Made by a program: the position numbers and the translations under genes. Positions 44,560 to 52,583 of a stretch of 64,000 bases of DNA are shown piece after piece (positions within the stretch are counted from its first letter, which is position 1; each line of letters opens with the position of its first letter). Under the pieces are notes generated by a model. That model saw nothing but the letters and a program-made list of their open reading frames with translations. It searched no databases and was not told the DNA's origin. The stretch is from Aquificaceae bacterium (lineage in GTDB: Bacteria > Aquificota > Aquificia > Aquificales > Aquificaceae): contig JALWVU010000055.1 of the NCBI GenBank assembly GCA_027079305.1, positions 124,001 to 188,000 on the forward strand, written 5' to 3'.

Positions 44560-45681
44560 TTAACCTCCGATCTTACAGCCCTCGCAGGCTTTCTCAAGTC
44601 CGCGGACAACTATTTTTTCTCCTTCAGACAGACCGGAGAGAACTTCCACCTTGTCCCCTATTTTCCTCCCAAGCCTGACGAATCTGAGTTCGAGGGTGTT
44701 GTCGGGCTTTACCACCCAGACGCCCGTAAAGTCCCATCTCTTGTATACAGCGCTTCTGGGTATGAGAAGTGTTTTCTTTGTGGGCTCTTCCACAAAAGCC
44801 CTCGCGAACATACCTCCTCTGAGATCTTTTCCTCTAACTTCAGCCTTTATCCTGAAGGTTCTGCTGGAAGGATCTACTGAAGGTTCTATCTCGATCACCT
44901 TCGCAGTGATCTTCCTCTTTACGGAGGGAATGTATACTTCGATCCGATCGCCCACCTTTATCCTTCCCAGGAACCTTTCAGGGAGGCTAACCTGAACCCT
45001 GTAGGGTGGCTTCTCCATTACCAGGAGCGGATAACCCGGTCTGGCGATATCTCCCAGATCCACCTCCTTCCTGACCACGTATCCATCGAAAGGTGCCCTG
45101 ACTTCCGTGTAGGACACGTTCGAGGAGACCGCCCTAAGTTTCTGGCGGGCCATCTCTATGGCGGATTTGGCCGCCTCCAGCTGGGCCTTTGCAGCTCTGA
45201 ACTTGGCCTCCACCATATCGAACTCGTGCTGGGTTATGGCTTTCTCTTCCAGGAGCTTTTTGTATCTCTCGTAGGTTTTTTTCACCGCTTCAAAGTTGGC
45301 CAGAGCCGCTTTGTAGTTTTTCTGGGCCTGAATAACACCCTGACGAGCGGCCTCCACCTGTGCCTTTGTGTCTCTCGGATCTATCCTCAGAAGTAGCTCT
45401 CCCTTCTTGACAAACTGGCCTTCCCTCACACCCACATAGCTGACAAAGCCCATCACCCTCGTAGATATCTCCGCCCTGTCCGAAGGAACGAGGGTTCCCG
45501 CAAAGCTCAGCTTAGTCCTGCTCAGGACCTGAACCTCTCCTATCTCCAGACCCTTTACGACCTTTCTCTCGGTTTCTATCTCCTTGGCGGATATCTTGGG
45601 ATGGAAGGCTCCCGCAAGCCACAGGATAACGACCGCTATGGGGAGGACAAGGAACACAAGGTATTTGAAAGCTGTTCTCAT
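44560..45681 (-). CDS. RND periplasmic adaptor (membrane fusion protein)
   Basis: The 373-residue protein has an N-terminal membrane anchor (FLVLPIAVVILWLAG). A barrel-sandwich half VSYVGVREGQFVKKGELLLRID is followed by a coiled-coil hairpin (about 105-180), second half VSYTEVRAPFDGYVVRKEVDLGD, and a beta-barrel with VQVSLPERFLGRIKVGDRIEVYI. It bridges the RND pump and the TolC-like channel. It overlaps the TolC gene by 4 bp. Confidence 0.93.
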   Translation of the reverse strand: MRTAFKYLVFLVLPIAVVILWLAGAFHPKISAKEIETERKVVKGLEIGEVQVLSRTKLSFAGTLVPSDRAEISTRVMGFVSYVGVREGQFVKKGELLLRIDPRDTKAQVEAARQGVIQAQKNYKAALANFEAVKKTYERYKKLLEEKAITQHEFDMVEAKFRAAKAQLEAAKSAIEMARQKLRAVSSNVSYTEVRAPFDGYVVRKEVDLGDIARPGYPLLVMEKPPYRVQVSLPERFLGRIKVGDRIEVYIPSVKRKITAKVIEIEPSVDPSSRTFRIKAEVRGKDLRGGMFARAFVEEPTKKTLLIPRSAVYKRWDFTGVWVVKPDNTLELRFVRLGRKIGDKVEVLSGLSEGEKIVVRGLEKACEGCKIGG

Positions 45682-46988
45682 CTCAGCACCTCCTTTGCGA
45701 GGCCCGCTTCGAGAAGGGCCTTACCGTAATTCAGGTTGCACTCGTAGAGGGCCTTTATGTAGTCGAACCTTGCGTTTTCAAGCTGGGTTTGAGCGTCCAA
45801 GAGATCTACCATTCTGGCCAAGCCGTTTTTGTATCTCGTTCTTATTATCCTCACCATCTCCTCCGCCTCCTTTAATCTTGCCTGAGCTGAATTTAGCTTT
45901 TTGAGCGACACCTCATAGTCCGAGAAGACCTTTTCGAGGCTGAGGAGTATGGCCTTTTCCATAAATCTCCTCCTGGTCTGGAGCGCCCTCTCCTTCTCTT
46001 TGAAACTCTGGGCCTTCTTTATGGAATAGAGTCCTGTGTTGAAGCTTATGGAAAAGCTCAGCCCGAACATGTATCCACTTCCGTCGCTCCCGAAGGGTGT
46101 GTTCCTATCAAAGAGACTATAGGAGGCAAAGGCTACCAGATGAGGAAGGTTGTCTCCTACGGAGGCTCTGTAGCCCTCCTTTGTCAGCTCTATAAAATCC
46201 GCTATGGCTTTCAGATCCTCTCTGTTATCAAGGGCCTTTGAGAAGAGTTCTTCTCTGTTAAGCTCCCCACACACCTTAAGCTCCGGAATGTCGTAAGAGG
46301 TGTAGTCGGTGTTCGCTATCAGGGAGAGGGACTTTTTAGCTATCCTGTAGTTGCTCTCAGCCTCGAACAGCTTTTCCTGAGCCTTTTTCAGAAAGACCCT
46401 CGCCCTGAGAACATCCGATAGAAGAGCCATGCCTATCTCATAGAGCCTCTCAGCTATTCTGAGGTGTTCCCTTGCATCCTCCACGTTCTTCTTGGCCACC
46501 TCTACCGCGGACCTGGACAGGGAGGCTCCCAGGTAGGCTTTGTATGCGTCGAAGATTATCGTTTCCTCCTTTCTGTCGAGCTCTTTCCTTTGGGCTTCCC
46601 TTTTTATCCGGGCCATATTCTTGAAAGCTCTGAGCTTCCCTCCCATCCAGATGGGTACCTCTAAGGAGAGCTTTGTCTCAAAGTTGCTGACCGCATCCGG
46701 GTCGTTCAGGTTGGAGGGTGTGAAGTCGTTCGGTGTTATTCTCTCCTGGTTCAGCTTCGTGAAGAGCACATATGCGGGAATGTCGGTTCTTGTGAAGGTC
46801 TCCTCCAGCTTCAGGGTGGGAAAAAGCATACCTTTTGCGGAGCTTTCCTCTCTCTCAAGGGCCTTCAGTTCGTGCCTGAGGGCCTTCAGTTCAAGGTTAT
46901 TGGAAAGGACGTCCTCCTTCACCTTCTTAAAGGTAAGCTCCTGAGCCAGAAGGCTTCCCGAAATCAGCAGTATCAGAAGCCAAGCCAT
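45678..46988 (-). CDS. TolC-family outer membrane channel
   Basis: The 436-residue protein has a signal peptide (MAWLLILLISGSLLAQ). Two repeats of the outer membrane efflux fold follow, each with long helices (SAKGMLFPTLKLEETFTR, and RTRYKNGLARMVDLLDAQTQLENARF near the end). It forms the outer part of the tripartite pump. GGAGGG lies 5 nt before the ATG, and a palindrome overlaps the promoter. Confidence 0.9.
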   Translation of the reverse strand: MAWLLILLISGSLLAQELTFKKVKEDVLSNNLELKALRHELKALEREESSAKGMLFPTLKLEETFTRTDIPAYVLFTKLNQERITPNDFTPSNLNDPDAVSNFETKLSLEVPIWMGGKLRAFKNMARIKREAQRKELDRKEETIIFDAYKAYLGASLSRSAVEVAKKNVEDAREHLRIAERLYEIGMALLSDVLRARVFLKKAQEKLFEAESNYRIAKKSLSLIANTDYTSYDIPELKVCGELNREELFSKALDNREDLKAIADFIELTKEGYRASVGDNLPHLVAFASYSLFDRNTPFGSDGSGYMFGLSFSISFNTGLYSIKKAQSFKEKERALQTRRRFMEKAILLSLEKVFSDYEVSLKKLNSAQARLKEAEEMVRIIRTRYKNGLARMVDLLDAQTQLENARFDYIKALYECNLNYGKALLEAGLAKEVLR

Positions 46989-46993
46989 CTTAT

Positions 46994-47041
46994 CCCTCCG
47001 AATTCAGGATATTAGAATATTCTAATATTCTTAAAAGTCAA
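46994..47041 (-). promoter_or_regulatory. RND operon promoter with 20-bp perfect palindrome
   Basis: On the minus strand TTGACT (47041-47036), a 16-bp spacer, and TATTCT (47019-47014) form a good promoter. A perfect 20-bp palindrome, 47009-47028 (ATATTAGAAT and its complement), covers the -10. GGAGGG at 46999-46994 is the ribosome site. A dimeric repressor such as a TetR, MarR or ArsR protein would fit; none is encoded next door. Confidence 0.65.
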
Positions 47042-47109
47042 GCCCCTCCTTTATGATACGGATTATAAAGCTCCCAGCGGTAGGCCCTTGTAGACAGGAC
47101 TCCCATCAC

Positions 47110-47115
47110 TATAAT
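47110..47115 (+). promoter_or_regulatory. -10 element TATAAT before the DUF815 gene
   Basis: TATAAT ends 8 nt before ATG 47124 with no Shine-Dalgarno sequence, a clear leaderless-type start. Confidence 0.5.
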
Positions 47116-47123
47116 CTTATCCC

Positions 47124-47930
47124 ATGACTCTGGAAGATCTTCTGAGCATATTAGAAGGCAGGCTCGATCCAGGCAGATACGGGGAAGACTTCTTCAGTAA
47201 ATACCTTGCCTTCAGGTTCAGAAGGGGTGAGATAGAGCCAATTCCACACCCTTCCGTCCCCGATCCTGAAGACATACTGGGAGTGGACTCCCAGAAAGAG
47301 ATCCTCTTCAGGAACACCGCCCAGTTCGTGAAGGGCCTACCCGCCAACGATGTTCTGCTCTGGGGAGACAGGGGGACGGGGAAGTCCTCTCTGGTGAGAT
47401 CTCTCCTCAAGCCCTTTGCGGAGGAGGGTCTAAGGATAATCCAGCTCCACAAGTGGGAAATACCCTCCCTTTCGGATCTCTACAAGGTCCTCAGGGGAAA
47501 GCTCCAGAGGTTTATCCTCTTCTTCGACGATCTCTCTTTCGAGCCGAGCGAAGAGGTCTTCAAGCTTCTGAAGTCCCTCCTCGACGGGGACATAGAGGAG
47601 AGGCCCTCCAACGTCCTTGTCTACGCCACCTCCAACAGGAGGCACATGGTTTCGGAAAGGGAGGAAGAGGGAAAGTTCCCCACCGACAGCTTCCACGAAA
47701 AGATCTCTCTGATAGAGAGGTTCGGTATAAGGCTCGCCTTCTATCCCTTTGACAAGGACACATATCTCAGGATAGTGGAACACTATGCAGAGAATAGGGA
47801 GCTAAACATTTCAAAAGAGAAGCTCAGAGAGGAAGCTCTCAGGTGGGCCACCGAGAGGGGGAACTTCTCCGGCAGAACCGCCTACCAGTTTATAAAGGAT
47901 CTCGAGGGAAGGCTCAGTCTCTCTTCCTGA
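47124..47930 (+). CDS. DUF815-family AAA ATPase
   Basis: The 268-residue protein has Walker A WGDRGTGKSSLVRS and Walker B RFILFFDDLSFE. The DUF815 signature YATSNRRHMVSER precedes sensor-like IERFGIRLAFYPFDKDTYLRIVEHY. The family is a small, widespread AAA group related to DnaA/Cdc6 folds; its role is not established. The C-terminus overlaps the convergent ferritin-like gene by 17 bp. Confidence 0.85.
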   Translation: MTLEDLLSILEGRLDPGRYGEDFFSKYLAFRFRRGEIEPIPHPSVPDPEDILGVDSQKEILFRNTAQFVKGLPANDVLLWGDRGTGKSSLVRSLLKPFAEEGLRIIQLHKWEIPSLSDLYKVLRGKLQRFILFFDDLSFEPSEEVFKLLKSLLDGDIEERPSNVLVYATSNRRHMVSEREEEGKFPTDSFHEKISLIERFGIRLAFYPFDKDTYLRIVEHYAENRELNISKEKLREEALRWATERGNFSGRTAYQFIKDLEGRLSLSS

Positions 47931-48780
47931 GGTCTCCCACGCTCAGTTTCCGCATTCTTCTCAGAAACTCCAGAAGCCTCTGTTTGTGGTAGTCCTCCTG
48001 CTTCTCTATCCACTCTAAAAGGTTCTTTATCTTGGTGTCTGAAACTTCCTTGGCTCTCTTTATGTATTCCTCCTTGGAGCTCTCCTCGTAGAGTATATGG
48101 GACTCGACGTCCTTCGTTCTCTTTAGCTCGGGCATGGAGAGGTCCGGCACGCCTCCCATCTCTCCTATCTTCTCCCCCAGCTCTCCCATGTGGACCATGC
48201 TCTCTACCGCAAGGTCGAGCATTATGTCCTTGTATTCACAGTCCTTTGAGTGGAAGAAGTTGTGGAGATAGTCGAGGATTATCCTGTATTCCTCATGGAG
48301 GAGTTTGTTCAGAAGCTCCACCGTCTTTCTGTCCGCTTCCCTCTTTTCGTCCTCGCTTGGCTCCATGCTTTTGACCTGCTCTAAGAGCTCCGAGAACTCG
48401 TGCTTGTGCTGTGACTCATCGTTTATAACTCTCTCTAAGAGCTTCTTCACCGAGTCGTCTTTGACCTCCTCCAGCTGTCTTGTGTAGGTCTCTATGGCGA
48501 ACTGTTCCGCGTTCACGTCGCTCTCAAGCATACTCGCCCAGTCGGGACCTCCTACCTTTATCTCCTCCTCTATTCTCCTCAGCTCCACCTGGCCTCCAAG
48601 CTGGACGATCCTCTGGGCGAACCACTTCATGTGCCTCATCTCCTGACGGGCTATCTTCTCTATCTCCTCCGTTATCTCAGGGTTTCTTATCAGGAATATG
48701 TGGTGGAGATACTGGACTATAGCGGAGTGTTCAAGGGCGACGTTGTAGAGGAGCAGGGATATAAGCTCGGACTTTTTCAT
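47914..48780 (-). CDS. Tandem ferritin-like domain protein
   Basis: I chose the ATG at 48780, one base after the upstream stop; the frame extends to 48879 but the extra reads through the neighbour. The 288 residues hold two ferritin-like four-helix units. The first has E17 and E47-M-R-H50, then FAIETYTRQLE and NDESQHKHEF. The second repeats the plan with LLHEEYRIILDYLHNFF, ESMVHMGELG, SSKEEYIKRA and EKQEDYHKQRL. The Glu/His sites suggest a di-iron centre in each half. The function (iron handling, peroxide protection) is inferred. Confidence 0.8.
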   Translation of the reverse strand: MKKSELISLLLYNVALEHSAIVQYLHHIFLIRNPEITEEIEKIARQEMRHMKWFAQRIVQLGGQVELRRIEEEIKVGGPDWASMLESDVNAEQFAIETYTRQLEEVKDDSVKKLLERVINDESQHKHEFSELLEQVKSMEPSEDEKREADRKTVELLNKLLHEEYRIILDYLHNFFHSKDCEYKDIMLDLAVESMVHMGELGEKIGEMGGVPDLSMPELKRTKDVESHILYEESSKEEYIKRAKEVSDTKIKNLLEWIEKQEDYHKQRLLEFLRRMRKLSVGDLRKRD

Positions 48781-48781
48781 A

Positions 48782-49144
48782 CTACACCTCCCTGATATCG
48801 TCCTTGATAAACCTCTTATACCATCCTTCAAACTGCTCGGGCGTGGCGAAGTGAACCTCGAAAGGAGCGTATGGATCACCTATAGCGTTCAGGAATTCCG
48901 TTACGATCTCGCTTTTCCTGTGAACCTTCCTGGGAATTTTTTTTGAAACAACGAGCACGTCTATATCGCTCTTACCCACAATGTAATCCCCCTTTACCGC
49001 CGAACCGAATAGGAAAACCTTTACATCATCGCCGAGCTCTTTCCTCAGGATGTCCTTGAGAACTTTGAGGTAGCTTTCCGGATTCTCGAAGTACTTTTTC
49101 TCTGCCTCAGCTCTCTTCTTAAGGAGTTCGATAAAGGCACTCAT
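48782..49144 (-). CDS. MNT-type nucleotidyltransferase
   Basis: The 120-residue protein has the nucleotidyltransferase motif FLFGSAVKGDYIVGKSDIDVLVV (GS-x10-DxD) in its middle. With the HEPN gene before it (26-bp overlap), it forms the two-gene HEPN/MNT unit common in thermophiles. In such units MNT proteins can add AMP to the HEPN partner and neutralise it. Whether this pair is an active toxin-antitoxin system is not clear. Confidence 0.85.
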   Translation of the reverse strand: MSAFIELLKKRAEAEKKYFENPESYLKVLKDILRKELGDDVKVFLFGSAVKGDYIVGKSDIDVLVVSKKIPRKVHRKSEIVTEFLNAIGDPYAPFEVHFATPEQFEGWYKRFIKDDIREV

Positions 49145-49499
49145 TCACTATCTCCCTCACCTTTAAAGCAAGCTGAAGCATCTGTCTTACTTCGCTCTCC
49201 GTGTATTCGGTCGGAAAGTATCTTGCCCCTATGTAAGCGAACTCCATATCTCCTATAAGGGGTGTGTTTTCCTCGAAAAGTTTAAAAAGCTCGGGGCAGA
49301 GGCTTCCCGCATCACGAAAGAGCTTTTTCAAGGAGTGGGTCTTGGGAAAATCGCCCAGCTTAGAACCTATTAGGTACTTGAGATACAGCTGGACAGCCTG
49401 CTCGCTGTTGAAAGCAACGAGCTTGAACTCACCGTCCTCAAGCAGTTTCTCCGCATTCCTCAGGAAAGCGTCTGCGTTATCTCTCAAAAACTCCATCAC
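49119..49499 (-). CDS. HEPN-domain protein
   Basis: The 126-residue helical protein has NADAFLRNAEKLLEDGEFKLVAFNSEQAVQLYLKYLIG, the HEPN N-terminal helices. The GTG start at 49499 overlaps the ychF stop; ATG 49496 is an alternative. The usual RNase motif R-x4-6-H near the C-terminus is not seen (VREIVNECLYRTP has no His), so it may lack nuclease activity. It is paired with the MNT gene. Confidence 0.78.
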   Translation of the reverse strand: MMEFLRDNADAFLRNAEKLLEDGEFKLVAFNSEQAVQLYLKYLIGSKLGDFPKTHSLKKLFRDAGSLCPELFKLFEENTPLIGDMEFAYIGARYFPTEYTESEVRQMLQLALKVREIVNECLYRTP

Positions 49500-50608
49500 A
49501 CATTGAACCTGAAGTAGACTATGTCCCCGTCCTGGATCTCGTAGTCCTTTCCTTCCAAACGGACGAGGCCCATCTCCTTGGCCTTTGTCATGGATCCAGC
49601 CCTTACGTAGTCCTCGTAATTTATCACCTCCGCGGCGATGAAGCCCCTTTCCATGTCCGAGTGGATCTTCCCCGCCGCCTGGGGGGCCTTGGTTCCCTTT
49701 ACTACGGTCCAGGCCCTTGTTTCCTTTTCTCCAGCAGTGAAGAAGGTGATCAGGTTAAGGAGTCTGTAGCCCTCCCTTATAACTTTGTTCAGACCCGGCT
49801 CAGAGAGTCCGTAGGCCTCCAGTAGCTCTTTCCTCTCCTCATCTTCCAGACCAGCGAGCTGGGCTTCTATCTCCGCACAGACCACTACCACTGGAGCTCC
49901 TTCCTTTTCCGCCCGCTCTTTAACCCTCCGGACATGGGGGTTGTTCTCACCCTCGGGAAGGTCCTCCTCTCCTATGTTGGCTATATACATGACGGGCTTT
50001 GTGGTGAGGAGGAAGAGTTCCTTTGTCGCGAACTCCCAGGCTTCCTTAGGGAGCTCATCTTTATGCCTTCTGAGGGGTTCGAGGTTCTCGAGGATCTCCT
50101 TTATGATTTTCAGGTGTTCGAGCTCCTCCTTTGCCTTCTTATCACCGCCCTTGGCGGTCTTTTCGGCCTTCTCAAGCCTCTTGTTTACGGTTTCCAGATC
50201 TTTGGCTATGAGCTCTATGTCTATTATGTCCGCGTCCCTAACGGGATCAACGCTCCCCTCCACGTGGACCACGTCGGGGTTCTCGAAGCACCTGAGGACC
50301 ATGGCTATCGCGTCCACCTCCCTTATGTGAGAGAGGAACTGGTTTCCAAGACCTTCTCCCTTGCTCGCTCCCTTCACGAGGCCCGCTATGTCCACGAACT
50401 CTATGAAGGTGGGAGTGATCTTCTTGGACTTTTCGAGCTCAGCTATCCTGTAAAGCCTCTCGTCTGGAACCTCCACCACGCCCACGTTGGGCTCTATGGT
50501 GCAGAAGGGGTAATTGGCCGCCTGGGCCTTTGAGGTCTGGGTGAGGGCGTTGAAGAGGGTGGACTTTCCCACGTTGGGGAGACCTACTATGCCAAGGTTA
50601 AAGCCCAT
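49496..50608 (-). CDS. ychF: Ribosome-binding ATPase YchF
   Basis: The 370-residue Obg-family protein starts MGFNLGIVGLPNVGKSTLFNALT with the G1 motif. It has DIAGLVKGASKGEGLGNQFL (G3) and ends with a TGS domain (GKIHSDMERGFIAAEVINYED). The G4 motif reads MYIANIGE, as in the ATP-specific YchF group. It binds ribosomes and responds to oxidative stress. TATATT is 8 nt before the ATG with no Shine-Dalgarno sequence. Confidence 0.96.
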   Translation of the reverse strand: MGFNLGIVGLPNVGKSTLFNALTQTSKAQAANYPFCTIEPNVGVVEVPDERLYRIAELEKSKKITPTFIEFVDIAGLVKGASKGEGLGNQFLSHIREVDAIAMVLRCFENPDVVHVEGSVDPVRDADIIDIELIAKDLETVNKRLEKAEKTAKGGDKKAKEELEHLKIIKEILENLEPLRRHKDELPKEAWEFATKELFLLTTKPVMYIANIGEEDLPEGENNPHVRRVKERAEKEGAPVVVVCAEIEAQLAGLEDEERKELLEAYGLSEPGLNKVIREGYRLLNLITFFTAGEKETRAWTVVKGTKAPQAAGKIHSDMERGFIAAEVINYEDYVRAGSMTKAKEMGLVRLEGKDYEIQDGDIVYFRFNV

Positions 50609-50626
50609 AGCAGAGTAATATAAAGC

Positions 50627-51061
50627 TTAGGTGGGTATATTTCCACTCAGGACTTCCTGGCGGAGTTTCTGGAGCTCCTCGAACATCTCCTTGGTGTGGA
50701 ACCTGGTCTGGTATGTGTCCAGCATGAGTTTCCAGTCCCAGTAGTTGTTCTTAGCCTCAAGGAATGAAACCTTCTCAAGCTTATTGTTAACGAAAACAGC
50801 GAGGAAGGTGGAAGCTACCGGGTCCTGCTGTCTCTGGTGTTGCCAGATAAGGACTCCCATGACAAAGCATTCCTTCCCGTTCCTCTCACCAAAACCCACC
50901 ATCCCGAGGATATCCTCCACCTGGGTGGGGTAGAGCCTCTTGAGGCCATCCCTGAAAGGTTCTAAGAGGGCGATAAACTCCTCCTTGGAGAGCCTTCTGG
51001 CTCCCTCTTCCCTTTCCTCTTCCCCTCCGCCTGAGGGGAACTTCACTATCTTCCCCATCAC
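50627..51061 (-). CDS. Hypothetical protein
   Basis: The 144-residue protein overlaps the cupin stop by 4 bp (GTGA) with ATG at 51058 as an alternative start. The N-terminus is polar and disordered-looking (FPSGGGEEEREEGARR). The rest is compact (FVMGVLIWQHQRQQDPVASTFLAVFVNNKLEKVSFLEAKNNYWDWKLMLDTYQTRFH). I recognise no family. It is probably cotranscribed with the cupin gene. Confidence 0.55.
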   Translation of the reverse strand: MMGKIVKFPSGGGEEEREEGARRLSKEEFIALLEPFRDGLKRLYPTQVEDILGMVGFGERNGKECFVMGVLIWQHQRQQDPVASTFLAVFVNNKLEKVSFLEAKNNYWDWKLMLDTYQTRFHTKEMFEELQKLRQEVLSGNIPT

Positions 51062-51348
51062 TTGGACCCGCAGACGTATCTAACACCCTTTTCGGTCCTG
51101 GCCCAGTGGGGCGTTTCCGGATCAAGTTCTATCATATCCCCCTCTCTTAAAACTATCTCCTTTCCCTCCGCACCTATGACCACCTCTCCCTCGATCACCC
51201 ACCTGACCTCCCTGTCCGGATGGGTGTGGGTGGGATAGTAGGTTCCGGGAGCGTCCGACCAGGTGTATACCGAATAACCTCTTTCTCTCAGGATCTCCTT
51301 AACCTTGCTTTCATCCTTTATTCCGGTGGACTCGAACCTGACCCCCAT
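51058..51348 (-). CDS. Cupin-domain protein
   Basis: I chose the ATG at 51348 because TATAAT lies 9 nt upstream; the frame extends to 51399. The 96 residues form a single cupin barrel with metal-site motif THTHPDREVRWVIEGEV and second motif ELDPETPHWARTEKGV. The substrate is unknown. It overlaps the next gene by 4 bp and is divergent from epmA with 22 bp between starts. Confidence 0.75.
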   Translation of the reverse strand: MGVRFESTGIKDESKVKEILRERGYSVYTWSDAPGTYYPTHTHPDREVRWVIEGEVVIGAEGKEIVLREGDMIELDPETPHWARTEKGVRYVCGSK

Positions 51349-51373
51349 CGAATTAAAATTATACGCTCCCATG
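51346..51373. promoter_or_regulatory. Compact divergent promoter (cupin / epmA)
   Basis: Within a 22-bp gap, the minus strand has TATAAT (51363-51358) 9 nt before the cupin ATG. The plus strand has TTATAC (51359-51364) 6 nt before the epmA ATG. The two -10 candidates overlap. Confidence 0.45.
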
Positions 51374-52261
51374 CTGTTGGAAAAGTGGGACGAGTTCATA
51401 AACAGGATCAGAAGCTTTTTCCGAAGGAGAGGTTACCTTGAGGTATCCACACCTGTGCTCTTGAACTTCCCCAACTTAGATTCCAACGTGGAATCCATTC
51501 CCGTTAAGGTTAGGCTGAAAGGGGATGAGAAAACCTTCTGGCTCCAGACATCCCCCGAGTATTCGATGAAGAAGCTCCTCTCGAGGTACAAGAGAGACAT
51601 ATTCCAAATAGCGAAAGTTTTTAGGGACGGCGAGCTTGGAAGACTTCACAGGATAGAGTTCCATATGCTCGAGTGGTATCGGGTGGGAGCGGATTACACG
51701 TCCCTGATAGAAGAGATAAAGGAGCTCCTGAGAGAGCTCTTCGGATTCGGAGACTTTGAGGAGATCGGTGTGGAGGAGGCCTTTAAAAAGTATCTTGGGG
51801 CCGAACTTCCCCCTGAGGAAGAAGAATTTAAAAGGGTCCTTAAGGACAGAGGCATCCATTACGAGGAGGACGAAGACTGGGAAACACTCTTTTACAGGGC
51901 CTTTATAGAAGTGGAGAGAAAGCTCGGCTTTGGAAGGCCCACATTTTTAAAGGATTTTCCGGAAAGGCTCTCCGCCCTCGCAAAGGTGAAAGGTAGCACG
52001 GCAGAGAGGTTCGAGCTTTTCATAAGAGGTGTGGAGCTCGCCAACGGCTGGACGGAGGAGACGGATCCGAAGGAGGTAAGGAGAAGGCTGGAAGCGGAGG
52101 CAAGGAAGAGAAACCTTCCGGTAGACGAGGAGTTCATAAGAGCACACGAGGAGATGCCCCCCTGCGCGGGATGCTCCATAGGTGTGGACAGGCTCTTTAT
52201 GCTCTGGCTGGGAAAGGATAGCCTCGAGGATGTAGAATTATTTAACTATGAACACCTTTGA
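51371..52261 (+). CDS. epmA: Elongation factor P lysine ligase EpmA (LysRS-like)
   Basis: The 296-residue class II synthetase catalytic core has no anticodon-binding domain. Motif 2 reads KVFRDGELGRLHRIEFHMLEWYR, motif 3 CAGCSIGVDRLFMLWLG, and LQTSPEYSMKKLL is the EpmA substrate loop. It attaches beta-lysine or lysine to a conserved Lys of EF-P. EpmB is not in the window. I took the ATG at 51371; the frame extends to 51305. The 3' end overlaps the next gene by 14 bp. Confidence 0.88.
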   Translation: MLLEKWDEFINRIRSFFRRRGYLEVSTPVLLNFPNLDSNVESIPVKVRLKGDEKTFWLQTSPEYSMKKLLSRYKRDIFQIAKVFRDGELGRLHRIEFHMLEWYRVGADYTSLIEEIKELLRELFGFGDFEEIGVEEAFKKYLGAELPPEEEEFKRVLKDRGIHYEEDEDWETLFYRAFIEVERKLGFGRPTFLKDFPERLSALAKVKGSTAERFELFIRGVELANGWTEETDPKEVRRRLEAEARKRNLPVDEEFIRAHEEMPPCAGCSIGVDRLFMLWLGKDSLEDVELFNYEHL

Positions 52262-52583
52262 GGTCTTCCTAGAGATTGTCCTGAAGTTCTCCGATCTGAA
52301 GTGGTCCGAGTTCAGGGACGACCTGATCGTCAAGTGCATGAAGGCTTTAAGGAAGTTCAGGGACGGAAAAAGCCTGGAGGAGGTCCTGTCGGACAGGAAG
52401 ATCTCTTCGGAGATAGAGGGAGTTCTCGAGCTTCTGAAGAGTTTTGCAGATTCTAATCCCGCTGAGGAGGTGAACAGACTGATAGAAGCCCTCGGTATGT
52501 TCACAAAGGCTCCCGCACCCTGTAAGACAAAGATAATAGCCCTCGTGGAGACGCTCACCGGCAGAGGAAAGGTCAGGAGTTAG
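52248..52583 (+). CDS. Hypothetical helical protein
   Basis: This 111-residue, helix-rich, soluble protein (starts MNTFEVFLEIVLKFSDLKW) has a short conserved-looking end APAPCKTKIIALVETLTG. TAGAAT lies 9 nt before the ATG, inside the end of epmA. I do not recognise it. The 3' end overlaps the convergent secreted gene by 11 bp. Confidence 0.55.
   Translation: MNTFEVFLEIVLKFSDLKWSEFRDDLIVKCMKALRKFRDGKSLEEVLSDRKISSEIEGVLELLKSFADSNPAEEVNRLIEALGMFTKAPAPCKTKIIALVETLTGRGKVRS

Noticed and set aside
48781-48879. Extension of the ferritin-like gene upstream of 48780
   Set aside because: The extra residues are not ferritin-like and lie over the MNT gene.
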